Positions 1-7,385 of a stretch of 16,489 bases of DNA are shown one piece after another. Each line of letters opens with the position of its first letter. The first letter of the stretch is position 1. The position numbers and the translations under genes are program-made. The notes under the pieces were generated by a model. That model did not search any database. It was not told the origin of the DNA and was given only the letters and a program-made list of their open reading frames with translations. This DNA is from CAZEJK01 sp964512045. Its GTDB lineage: Bacteria > Acidobacteriota > Thermoanaerobaculia > Thermoanaerobaculales > Sulfomarinibacteraceae. The stretch is from the NCBI GenBank assembly GCA_964512045.1, contig CAZEJK010000112.1:1-16489 (forward strand), given 5' to 3'.

Positions 1-113
1 CGGCCCCATACTCAGCAACTACTGGGGTCTACCGGCGTGGGGCGGAGCCCCTGCGAGCGTTTGCACACCCTCGACTCCGGCACGGCCCACACTGAAGCGC
101 CGCTGCGTGGTGG

Positions 114-119
114 TACGAT
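114..119 (+). promoter_or_regulatory. -10 promoter hexamer for a leaderless start
   Basis: TACGAT lies exactly 6 bases before the GTG at 126. A sigma-70-type -10 with this spacing places the transcription start on the first base of the start codon, so the message would be leaderless. No Shine-Dalgarno sequence is visible before 126, which agrees. No good -35 is seen at the usual distance. The same hexamer-plus-six-bases arrangement recurs at 7323 and 7386. Confidence 0.55.
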
Positions 120-125
120 CGGCCG

Positions 126-971
126 GTGAAGCTCGGTCTGCTGACCGCTCGCCCGGACCTCGAGGTCAACCGTCGCCTTGTGCGCGCCGCAGGGGCCGCG
201 GGTGCCGATATGATCGTGCTCGACTCGACGGCCACCGTGGCCAGCACGCATGCGCTCCACACTGACGTGGCCGCCGTGCTGCCCCGCATCGGCAACTGGC
301 GTCCGATGTCCGCTCTGGCGGTGCTCGAGTCCCTGGAGGCGGCCGGTGTCATCACCCCGAACACGGCGTCAGCCATCCGCATTGGACGCGATCACTGGCG
401 GACCGCCCGCTGTCTGGCGAGCACGGAGCTGCCCGTTCCCGAGACCATCGCAGGCAGTGATCCGGAAGCAGTCGCCGCCGCGGCCGCCGAGCAGCTCGGG
501 TTTCCCCTGGTGGTCAAGCAGCGCCGCTCACGGATGGGCATCGGCGTCATTCGATGCGACCACCGCGACCACCTGGACGCGGTGCTCGACTCGTTCTGGC
601 GGCTGGGGGACGAGGTGGTCGTGCAGCGTCTGATCCAGTGTCAGGGGCGCAGCCGTCGCCTGCTGGTGGTGGCGAATCGGGTGGTTGCTGCCGCCGAGCT
701 GCACGCCCCTGAAAGTGATTGGCGATCGAACGCCGCCCGCGGTGGGACTGCACGCGCCCACTGCCCGTCGGAGGATGAAAGCGACCTGGCAGTCGCGGCC
801 GCCGCCGCCACAGGGCTCGGGATCTGCGGGGTGGATCTTCTACCCGGTGCAGAGCAGACGTGGATCGTCGAGGTCAACCCGTCGCCGGGCTTCCGCGTCC
901 TCGAGGCGGCGACCGGTGTCGACGTCGCGTCAGAGCTCATCGGAGATCTGATCCGTCGGGTCGGCGGATAA
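126..971 (+). CDS. RimK-like ATP-grasp ligase
   Basis: 281-residue ATP-grasp protein of the RimK type, expected in the cytoplasm. The family uses ATP to activate a carboxylate as an acyl phosphate and join it to an amine, often adding glutamate to a protein or cofactor. Visible signs: the central-domain start near 81-105 (ASAIRIGRDHWRTAR, then PVPET), the nucleotide-binding lysine K131 in PLVVKQRRSRMGIGV, the RimK-typical segment SNAARGG at 201-207, GVDLL at 235-239, and the metal-binding EVNPSPGF at 249-256. The length fits RimK/LysX/MptN enzymes. The GTG start is chosen because it sits six bases after TACGAT and begins the typical MKLGLLTARP strand. The substrate cannot be read from the sequence. 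The gene is convergent with the glycosyltransferase operon and overlaps its last gene by 35 bp, so it is probably not in the same transcript. ATP-grasp assignment is firm; glutamate ligase activity is only likely. Confidence 0.85.
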   Translation: MKLGLLTARPDLEVNRRLVRAAGAAGADMIVLDSTATVASTHALHTDVAAVLPRIGNWRPMSALAVLESLEAAGVITPNTASAIRIGRDHWRTARCLASTELPVPETIAGSDPEAVAAAAAEQLGFPLVVKQRRSRMGIGVIRCDHRDHLDAVLDSFWRLGDEVVVQRLIQCQGRSRRLLVVANRVVAAAELHAPESDWRSNAARGGTARAHCPSEDESDLAVAAAAATGLGICGVDLLPGAEQTWIVEVNPSPGFRVLEAATGVDVASELIGDLIRRVGG

Positions 972-1821
972 CCGCGGCGGCCGCCGAACGGTACGCTGTC
1001 CAGCGCCGGGGACGCAGCGCCCCTCGCATCACCAGCGACATCGCCAGGGAAGGACGCAGCCAGAAGGCGTGCCGCGGATGGTGCCGGTGCATGTACTCGG
1101 CCAGGTTGCCGAAGTAGATCGACAGGAACTCCTCCCGCCGTAGCTCGTTGACACTCGAGCCACCGATATGCCGGACCTCGGCCTCGGGCACGACCCACAG
1201 CGCACCGTGGCCGCTCTCGCGAAGGCGCCGACAGAAGTCCACATCCTCCCACCACGCACGGCGGAACCGTGTGTCGAACCCGCCCAGGTCGTCCCAGACC
1301 TCGCGCCGAACCAGCCAGCACGCTGCAGCGGGCTGTGGCACCGGCGCTGCGCTGCGAGGCCTGTGCTCGCACCACGGCGCACCGGCGCGACCCAACGCCA
1401 GACGCACGGCTGACGGCAGGCGGCGGAGCTGCCAACGGTGCTGGCTCGTGCCATCACGTCCCACCAACAACGGCGCCGCGCCGGCACACTCGGGATGGCT
1501 TGCAACGAACCGGACCAGAGTCGTGACGGCACCGGGAGGCAGCAGGCAGTCCGGGTTGACGAGCAGGATCGCATCGTGCCGCTGGCTACTCTCCCAGCCA
1601 GCGTTGATCGCGGACGCAAAGCCCTCGTTCCGAGCTAACCGGACCAGCCGGACCTCGGGGAAGTGCGCCGCCAGGCGGTGGGCGCCCCGATCGCCCGATC
1701 CCGAGTCCACCAGCACCACCTCTGCCAGATGGGGACCCCCTCGGGCAACAAGAGAAGCCACGCAGCGGTGCACCTCGGCGCCACCTCGCCACCGCACCAC
1801 CACCGCACTCACCCGCAGCAT
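937..1821 (-). CDS. Glycosyltransferase family 2 (rhamnosyltransferase-like)
   Basis: 294-residue GT-A fold glycosyltransferase, probably adding a sugar from a nucleotide-sugar donor to a lipid-linked polysaccharide at the cytoplasmic face. Seen: the N-terminal donor-binding strand with VDSGSGD at 38-44, NEGFASAINAG at 65-75, the DxD-type site LVNPDCLLPP at 87-96, the acceptor-side motif WWEDVDFCRRL at 190-200 (ED as likely catalytic base region) and a late histidine in RHIGGSS (217-222). This pattern matches WbbL-like GT2 rhamnosyltransferases, but the sugar is not determined. The ATG at 1821 is chosen over longer readings because it begins the first beta strand (MLRVSAVVV) and has GGAG seven bases upstream. 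It is the last gene of a four-gene operon, overlaps the stop of the preceding gene by 13 bp, and its 3' end overlaps the convergent ATP-grasp gene. Confidence 0.88.
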   Translation of the reverse strand: MLRVSAVVVRWRGGAEVHRCVASLVARGGPHLAEVVLVDSGSGDRGAHRLAAHFPEVRLVRLARNEGFASAINAGWESSQRHDAILLVNPDCLLPPGAVTTLVRFVASHPECAGAAPLLVGRDGTSQHRWQLRRLPSAVRLALGRAGAPWCEHRPRSAAPVPQPAAACWLVRREVWDDLGGFDTRFRRAWWEDVDFCRRLRESGHGALWVVPEAEVRHIGGSSVNELRREEFLSIYFGNLAEYMHRHHPRHAFWLRPSLAMSLVMRGALRPRRWTAYRSAAAAVIRRPDGSDLR

Positions 1822-2984
1822 GCTCTCGCTCCACGGACCGCCGCCGACAGGGAGCGAACGACTGCGCTCGGCCACGGTCCGTACCCGGTCGCCGTCCGGC
1901 CGTTGCCGGAGAGGTAGCGCCGAAGCGGCTCGACAACCCGCTCCCACCGCCACTCCTCGCGATCGGCGCGGAGACGGGCGGAGGCCTGCTCTCCACCGGC
2001 GATCAGCTGGACGAGGGCAGTGGCCACTGCCGCCGGGTCGTGGACGGGCACGGCACGGCCCCATCCACGGTCGGTCACGAGGCGTGCCACCTCGCCACCC
2101 TCGCTCACAAGCAGAGGCACACCCGTCCACAGACCATCCATCGCCCGCGTGCGGAACGAAAGCTCCGCCTCCTCACCGGGATGGTGGAGCACCGCGAGCA
2201 CCGAGGCACGCCGGAGCACTCGGTGTCGCTGCTCGTACGGCACCCATCGCTGCAGACCGACCACCTGAGGAGGCTCCAGCCCGAAGCGAGCTGCCGTCTT
2301 TCGGAGCTCGGAGTCGGTCATCTGGCACGTCGCGGCACCGGGCCGTGGAGCCACCGGCACGACGAGGCTCACCTGCTCGTCTGCGAGGATGGCCCGGGCG
2401 GCCAGCAGTGTCTCCAAATCGAGCCACGGCCAGGTTCCGCCCCACCACAGCACCACCCCCCAGTCGTCGGGCACCCCTGGCACAGGCTCCTGCTCGTTCG
2501 GCGGTGGCGGACCGATGCCGAACGGGACCTCCAACATCGGCACGTCACTACGGCCGGCACGCCGAAGCTGGTCGGACCACCAGCGTCGCTGGCCTTCGCC
2601 GGCGACCAGCACCGCATCCGCGCGCGCCGCGGCGAGGGGCAGACGACAGGCTGCGGTGCGCCTGCGCCAGAGCACGCGCCATGTCCCGGGCATCGAGGCG
2701 AGCTCGGCGAGCAGCGGGGTCACCCCGTCCACCACCAGCCGCGCCCCGGACCGGAGCGTCGCTGGCCGCAGGTTCCATGGTGCCGAGACCACCACATCGG
2801 ACCAGTCCAACGGGGGGTGCTCCGACACCACCGGTCCATCGGGGGCCGGTGCCTGCGAGCCACGTCCCCCACACACCACGACGTTGTGCTCGGCAGCAAC
2901 GACCCGCCCCACCTCCCACGTTCGCAGCGCAGACCCGGCCATCACCGGTCCGATCCGGTCGTCTGTGACGAGCACGACGTTCAT
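1809..2984 (-). CDS. GT4-like (GT-B fold) glycosyltransferase
   Basis: 391-residue GT-B type glycosyltransferase for polysaccharide assembly. The N-terminal acceptor domain begins MNVVLVTDD. The C-terminal donor domain opens at VVLWWGGTWPWLDLETLL (177-194). The donor-site segment EAELSFRTRAMDGLWTGVPLLVSEGG lies at 272-297. The latter resembles a GT4-related subgroup with an E..LSFRTR...LW.G.P pattern instead of the classical EX7E motif, so donor chemistry may differ from its neighbours. The ATG at 2984 overlaps the previous gene's stop as ATGA, and GAGGAG lies five bases upstream inside that gene, supporting both the start and translational coupling. The 3' end runs 13 bp into the next gene. 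Donor and acceptor are unknown. Family-level assignment is good; membership in GT4 proper is less certain. Confidence 0.82.
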   Translation of the reverse strand: MNVVLVTDDRIGPVMAGSALRTWEVGRVVAAEHNVVVCGGRGSQAPAPDGPVVSEHPPLDWSDVVVSAPWNLRPATLRSGARLVVDGVTPLLAELASMPGTWRVLWRRRTAACRLPLAAARADAVLVAGEGQRRWWSDQLRRAGRSDVPMLEVPFGIGPPPPNEQEPVPGVPDDWGVVLWWGGTWPWLDLETLLAARAILADEQVSLVVPVAPRPGAATCQMTDSELRKTAARFGLEPPQVVGLQRWVPYEQRHRVLRRASVLAVLHHPGEEAELSFRTRAMDGLWTGVPLLVSEGGEVARLVTDRGWGRAVPVHDPAAVATALVQLIAGGEQASARLRADREEWRWERVVEPLRRYLSGNGRTATGYGPWPSAVVRSLSAAVRGARACCG

Positions 2985-3904
2985 GGGCTCTCCTCGGGAA
3001 GCCGCTCGAGGCGGGCTCCAGGGGTGGTCCGACGCAACGCCCGAGCAATGACTCCCGGCGCCACAGCCCACCATGCGACCGCCACCGGTACGCTCCGCCA
3101 ACCGTGCCGGACCAACGTCCGCACGCAGCGCAGCTCGCCGCGGAGGAGCACTGGCAACAGGCGCAGCACAGCTCGACCCGTCAGGTTACCGGCAAGGGCC
3201 CGCCAGCGGTTGGAAAGCAACCACCACGGATGCCGCCAGCGCAGCGTCCGCCCGCTGACCGAGCCCAGATGGCGCACAGAGGGAGGTCCCACACACGCCG
3301 CCCGCCATCCCAACCGGTGCAGACGCAGCCCCAGATCGAGGTCCTCGAGGTACGAGCCGAAGGCAGGATCGAGCACCGACCCGTCTGCAAGCCGCACGGC
3401 CTCGAGCGCTTCACGACGCCACACCGCAGCCGTACCGGAGACCGCAATGATCGGCGGGAGCTCGAGCAGCCCCGGACTCACCCCGCGGCCCGCCTGTACC
3501 GGTACGACCCAACGATCCAGTATGATCCCGCAGCCGTCCAGCCTTGCTCCGCGCCCGTCCAGAACCGGCCCCTGTACAGCCGCCACGCGGTGATCGCTCT
3601 CGAGCGTCTCCAGCAACGGCGCAAGCCAGTCACGTGCGGGCAGTGCATCGTCGTTGAGCACGGCCACGTGGTCAGCCGGGTCGAGCTGCGCGATACCGAG
3701 GTTCACGGCGTCAGCAAAGCCCAGCCGCCGAGGCTCAGCGAGCAGCTGTACATCGTACCGGTGGACATCCGGAGCTCGGCCGCCCGAGGCGACAACGGCC
3801 ACCGTCCGCGGCGCCGGATCGAGACTGCGAACGGCCTCGAGGCAGTCCATCAGCGCGCCGCCGCCGAGCGTAGGGATCACCAGGCCCAGGGGCGCCGCTG
3901 TCAC
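2981..3904 (-). CDS. Glycosyltransferase family 2
   Basis: 307-residue GT2 enzyme. Seen: first strand and nucleotide-binding loop LGLVIPTLGGG (6-16), LGFADAVNLGI at 61-71, metal-binding LNDDALP at 83-89, a conserved turn VSGTAAVWRREAL around 155-167, and the catalytic-region motif SYLEDLDLGLRLHRLGW at 184-200 followed by RHLGS (211-215). The last 40 residues include a hydrophobic stretch (about 271-287) that may associate with the membrane. The GTG at 3904 is chosen because it overlaps the upstream stop as GTGA, has GGAGG just upstream, and starts directly at the conserved N-terminal strand; any earlier start adds unrelated sequence. Its own stop overlaps the next gene as ATGA, so all three genes are probably translated in a coupled way. 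Likely role: adding one sugar to the undecaprenyl-linked chain. Sugar and linkage cannot be inferred. Confidence 0.88.
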   Translation of the reverse strand: MTAAPLGLVIPTLGGGALMDCLEAVRSLDPAPRTVAVVASGGRAPDVHRYDVQLLAEPRRLGFADAVNLGIAQLDPADHVAVLNDDALPARDWLAPLLETLESDHRVAAVQGPVLDGRGARLDGCGIILDRWVVPVQAGRGVSPGLLELPPIIAVSGTAAVWRREALEAVRLADGSVLDPAFGSYLEDLDLGLRLHRLGWRAACVGPPSVRHLGSVSGRTLRWRHPWWLLSNRWRALAGNLTGRAVLRLLPVLLRGELRCVRTLVRHGWRSVPVAVAWWAVAPGVIARALRRTTPGARLERLPEESP

Positions 3905-6900
3905 CGGGCCTCCAGCCGATCGATCACCACATGCGTCCTCCACGCCTCCGGCGCACCGTCGAAACGGATCCGGAGCACAGAGGTTCCGAGCTTCGGCGGA
4001 GGTGGCAGGGCCAACCATCGCCAGCGACGTCCGCTCCAGCTCATCCCGTTCAGGACGACCTCGCGCGGCGCCGCTGAGCCCCACTGCACCCACAGCCGTG
4101 TGACCCGAGAACGGTCGCCGATGAGCTCCACCCGCGCCCACGGTCGTCGCCCGTACGGCAGCCGCCAGCGCACCTCGAGCGAAGCGTCGTGGACGAGCCG
4201 CCAGCCGAGGTCGCCGGCGGCCCGCGCGAACGTACCCGGAGGAGGTTGCTCCTGTCCGCCACGGGTTGCCACACCTCCGGCCTCGGCCTCCACGACCCGG
4301 CTCGGCACCCCGGTGGCCACGATCAGCATGGCTGCACCCAACCCCAAGGTGACCGCCGCGCTGCTGCGCATCCGGCTACGCCACCACCACCCGGCGAGCA
4401 CGGCCAACCCGAGTGGCACCAGCACAGTCGCCAGGCTCGGCGCCAGGACGCTCGGCAGTAACCGGCGCACATCCATCCCGAGGCTCTGGCCCAGTCGGTC
4501 CACCCACCACCAGCCACCGTCCACGGGGTTGAACAGCCACAGCGGCCGGGTGACCGCTACCCAGCTCACCACAGCGACCCACGGCACCGCCAGCAGGGTG
4601 AGGCGACGACCGCCACGACGTCGCACCGTCTCGGCCAACGCCATCTGCACGAGCGGCAGCAACGGAACGAGGTAGCGCGCGGGCGGGCTCCCGCCGCCGT
4701 ACCACTCACCCCGGTTGGTCAGCACGAGCACTGTCAGCACCGCACCCAGAATCACTCCACGCTCGCCAACACCTCCCCGGCGCCACACCGCTACCACGCC
4801 CGCCAGAGCCACCAGCCACAGGGGAGCGTGCAGCAGAATCCCCCCTGCGCCGTCACACACGATCCCCCACAGCCTCACCAGCAGCACCGCGGGCGCATCC
4901 GGTACCAGCTCGAGGACGCTGTGGCGCCCCAGTGGGCTGCCGTACATCGCGACCACGCCGAGCGCCCCTGCAACCCCGCCGGCCAGAAGCACAGGCAACC
5001 ACCGTCGGTGGCGTCGTTGCACGGCCCAGGCGACCGCAACCGGCACCGAGATCAGCGCGAGACGGACCTTGATCAGCACGCTCGCCGCCACCGCAACGGC
5101 AGCCGTCAACGGCCGTTGGCGCCCCAACGCTGCGAGCAGCACCGCCACCAGGAAGGCGCCAGGCACCGCCGGCCACAGCTGGGTGGCGAACGTGACGAGC
5201 GGGTAGGTCGAGACCGTGAGCCACCACGCCCATCGGACCGAGCGCAACGGCACGCCCAGCTCCAACGACCGTCGTGCGATCAGTGCAGCGGCTGCCGCCG
5301 CGAGCGCAGCCAGCACAGCCAGCGCGCCCGCGTGTCCGGCCACGAGCCAGCCCGGGGCTACGATCAGCGCGACTGTGGGTGAGTGGATCAGCTCGGAGCC
5401 GTGGGGAGCGTAGATCGACTCCGCAGGGTCCTCGAGGTCGATGTTGTTGCTGATATCGAGGTCCCCATCGGCCAACAGACTCTGCAGGAGCATCGTGTGG
5501 TACACCTCGTCGCCCGCCGGATGGCGCAGCAACGGCTGTACCAGCGCAAGCGGGAGCAGCACGAGGAGCCCGGCCGCAAACCACCTCCGGCCGAGCCGAG
5601 GCACCGCCACAGCGATGCACAGGAGCCAAAGCGCCGTCGCAGCGTCGGCCGCGTCGCGAACCCCGAGCCGCGCCAGCGGCGCCACGCCACTCCCAGCCGC
5701 CAGCAACCACGCCACCAGCCACGCAGCCGCCACCGGACCCCAGCCGGGAGACAGCCATACCACCGCACCGGCGAGCACACAGCCACCCGCTGCCAGGACT
5801 GCGCAGCGTATCAACCGATGCCGCCACTGGGAAAGCGGCTCCGTGCGCACGATCGAGTCCGCCGTGATCGCGAGCGCCGTCCCCGGCGCCAGCTCCACCA
5901 CCCAGCGCTTCAGACCGTCGCTGTCGACGCGAGGGGTCACCAAGGGTACGCTGCTCACCGCTGCTGTGGCTGCGGCCTCCCGCCACGGCCGGTCGGTGCC
6001 CGCCCGCACCGATCCGATCTGGACCACGAGCCCGGTCCCGTCGCGTGGCGCCTCGAGCCGGGCTCCGGCTGCGAGCCGGCGATCCACACCTTCCACGGGC
6101 ACGACCCACGGCAGCATCAGAATCGGAGCAATCCACGCCAGCTGTACGACCCGGTGGCGCACTGCGGTCGCCAGCCAGGACACGAGCCACAGGCCCACGA
6201 GCCCAGGTCCGAGTGCGACAGGCCAGCTCATCCCGGAGCTCGCCAGGAGCAGCACCGTACCGGCCGCGGCCGCTGTCCACGGCAGGGTCCGCACCGCCCA
6301 GCCCATACCCTCCTCAGTGCCTCGCGGGACCGCGAGGAGCAGCACGGCGATGGTGGCTCCGGCTCCGCCACCACCGGCCACCGCACCACCCAGACCGAGG
6401 ACGAGACCGAGCACACTGATCCAACCGGTCCACGACGGCGGTGACCACGGCGTCTGCCTGGTGCGCACGGCATTCCACGCTTTGCGGACAAGCCCTGTCA
6501 GGGCCATCGGCAGCAGGAGCACCGGTACGAGCATCGACAACAGCGTTCCCGGGTCCAGGAGCGGGCTCCACTCTTTCGGCAGCAGCCACCACCAGATCAG
6601 CACGGCTGGCACAAGGAGCAGCGTCGGCTGCACCGATCGTGCAGCAGCAGATGCCACGCCAATCACTGCAATCGACACGCCGATGCCGGACGGGGCGAGC
6701 CCCGCCGCCACCACCGCCAGCAGCGCAGCGTCCCACGGCCGATCCCTGGACACACACCACACAGCGGCGGCGACGACCAGCGGCAGCAGCCAGCCGGTCA
6801 CACCCTCGCCAGCTGTGGCGACCGCCGTTGCAATGGTGGTCACCGCCGCCAGGTTGGACGGCAGCAGAGCTGACAGCCACCACGCCACGGCCGCTGCCGC

Positions 6901-7323
6901 GCCGGCAGCCACGATGAGCTCGATGCCACCGACCAGCGAGGCTTCCGGGATCACCGAAAGCACACCGGCACATGCACTGGTCAGGACCGCGAGCTGACGA
7001 TGCCGACCACGGGGCCACACTGCGATGACAGCCAAGACCGTCGCGGCCATCACCCCGACCCGGGCCACCAGCACCCGGTGGGACATCGGCTCCGCCAGCA
7101 GCACGGCCACAGCTGTCAGCACCAGAGCCAGCTCGCTGGCCCACCCCGGAACCCCTCCGCGACATGCGCTCGCCCCCCGGACCCATCCCACGCCGATCGC
7201 TGCCACAGCCACCACGACAGCTGCCTCCAGCGCTGCGAGACGACCACAACGGCTCGCGACAGCGATGGTTGCGGCGAACGCCAACGGGGTCCACCAGGGT
7301 TCGAGGAGACGGCCATACCGCAT
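3901..7323 (-). CDS. Large membrane protein with C-terminal GT-C (GT39/ArnT-like) glycosyltransferase half
   Basis: 1140-residue polytopic membrane protein that appears built from three parts. Residues about 12-410 form many hydrophobic segments of unrecognised family. Residues about 411-500 are hydrophilic, probably an extracytoplasmic loop. Residues about 505-1005 resemble GT-C glycosyltransferases that use polyprenyl-phosphate sugars: GDEVYHTMLLQSLLADGDLD at 604-623 matches the acidic first-loop motif often seen as GDEPHY, and GEWYGGGSPPARYLVPLLP at 872-890 matches the WGG.SFGPRYL.P.LP motif of the same group. Residues about 1011-1140 look like a soluble beta-rich domain, perhaps carbohydrate binding. 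GT-C relatives are usually about 450-700 residues, so this is roughly double. The ATG at 7323 is preferred because it lies six bases after TATACT and begins just before the first membrane segment; there is no Shine-Dalgarno. It is first in a four-gene operon. The GT-C role is likely; the N-terminal half is unassigned. Confidence 0.75.
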   Translation of the reverse strand: MRYGRLLEPWWTPLAFAATIAVASRCGRLAALEAAVVVAVAAIGVGWVRGASACRGGVPGWASELALVLTAVAVLLAEPMSHRVLVARVGVMAATVLAVIAVWPRGRHRQLAVLTSACAGVLSVIPEASLVGGIELIVAAGAAAAVAWWLSALLPSNLAAVTTIATAVATAGEGVTGWLLPLVVAAAVWCVSRDRPWDAALLAVVAAGLAPSGIGVSIAVIGVASAAARSVQPTLLLVPAVLIWWWLLPKEWSPLLDPGTLLSMLVPVLLLPMALTGLVRKAWNAVRTRQTPWSPPSWTGWISVLGLVLGLGGAVAGGGGAGATIAVLLLAVPRGTEEGMGWAVRTLPWTAAAAGTVLLLASSGMSWPVALGPGLVGLWLVSWLATAVRHRVVQLAWIAPILMLPWVVPVEGVDRRLAAGARLEAPRDGTGLVVQIGSVRAGTDRPWREAAATAAVSSVPLVTPRVDSDGLKRWVVELAPGTALAITADSIVRTEPLSQWRHRLIRCAVLAAGGCVLAGAVVWLSPGWGPVAAAWLVAWLLAAGSGVAPLARLGVRDAADAATALWLLCIAVAVPRLGRRWFAAGLLVLLPLALVQPLLRHPAGDEVYHTMLLQSLLADGDLDISNNIDLEDPAESIYAPHGSELIHSPTVALIVAPGWLVAGHAGALAVLAALAAAAAALIARRSLELGVPLRSVRWAWWLTVSTYPLVTFATQLWPAVPGAFLVAVLLAALGRQRPLTAAVAVAASVLIKVRLALISVPVAVAWAVQRRHRRWLPVLLAGGVAGALGVVAMYGSPLGRHSVLELVPDAPAVLLVRLWGIVCDGAGGILLHAPLWLVALAGVVAVWRRGGVGERGVILGAVLTVLVLTNRGEWYGGGSPPARYLVPLLPLVQMALAETVRRRGGRRLTLLAVPWVAVVSWVAVTRPLWLFNPVDGGWWWVDRLGQSLGMDVRRLLPSVLAPSLATVLVPLGLAVLAGWWWRSRMRSSAAVTLGLGAAMLIVATGVPSRVVEAEAGGVATRGGQEQPPPGTFARAAGDLGWRLVHDASLEVRWRLPYGRRPWARVELIGDRSRVTRLWVQWGSAAPREVVLNGMSWSGRRWRWLALPPPPKLGTSVLRIRFDGAPEAWRTHVVIDRLEAR

Positions 7324-7329
7324 TGAAGG

Positions 7330-7335
7330 AGTATA
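7330..7335 (-). promoter_or_regulatory. -10 promoter hexamer for the leftward operon
   Basis: On the minus strand TATACT is followed by CCTTCA and then the ATG at 7323. This is the exact spacing for transcription starting at the A of ATG (leaderless). The bases upstream of the ATG contain no Shine-Dalgarno sequence. No convincing -35 is visible; the expected position (about 7352-7359) coincides with the -35 position of the divergent promoter. Confidence 0.6.
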
Positions 7336-7373
7336 CCGGCCATACAGCAGCGTGCGAGCGGCGCGAAAACCCG

Positions 7374-7379
7374 TACAAT
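7374..7379 (+). promoter_or_regulatory. -10 promoter hexamer for the rightward operon
   Basis: TACAAT is followed by GACACC and then GTG at 7386, the same hexamer-plus-six-bases layout as the promoter facing the other way. This predicts a leaderless transcript for the two glycosyltransferases and the phosphotransferase. The -35 region around 7351-7356 does not resemble TTGACA. Confidence 0.6.
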
Positions 7380-7385
7380 GACACC

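Noticed and set aside
39..51. Hairpin GGGGC-GGA-GCCCC near the window start as a terminator of an upstream gene
   Set aside because: Only 5 bp, no T-tract, and no upstream gene is visible to which it could belong.
1148..2968. Long plus-strand open reading frame (606 codons) opposite the GT2 and GT4-like genes, with a similar 517-codon frame at 2040-3593
   Set aside because: Low-complexity Arg/Pro/Ala/Ser-rich translation with no motif, antisense to clearly conserved glycosyltransferases. Such frames arise from high GC at third codon positions.
5441..6997. 518-codon plus-strand frame inside the large membrane protein gene
   Set aside because: Composition is typical of an antisense shadow (Ser/Thr/Ala/Pro/Arg), with no ribosome binding site, and the opposite strand encodes recognisable membrane segments and GT-C motifs.
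7325..7331. GAAGGAG on the plus strand, resembling a Shine-Dalgarno sequence
   Set aside because: No start codon at a suitable distance downstream on the plus strand; it is the complement of the spacer and end of the -10 of the leftward promoter.
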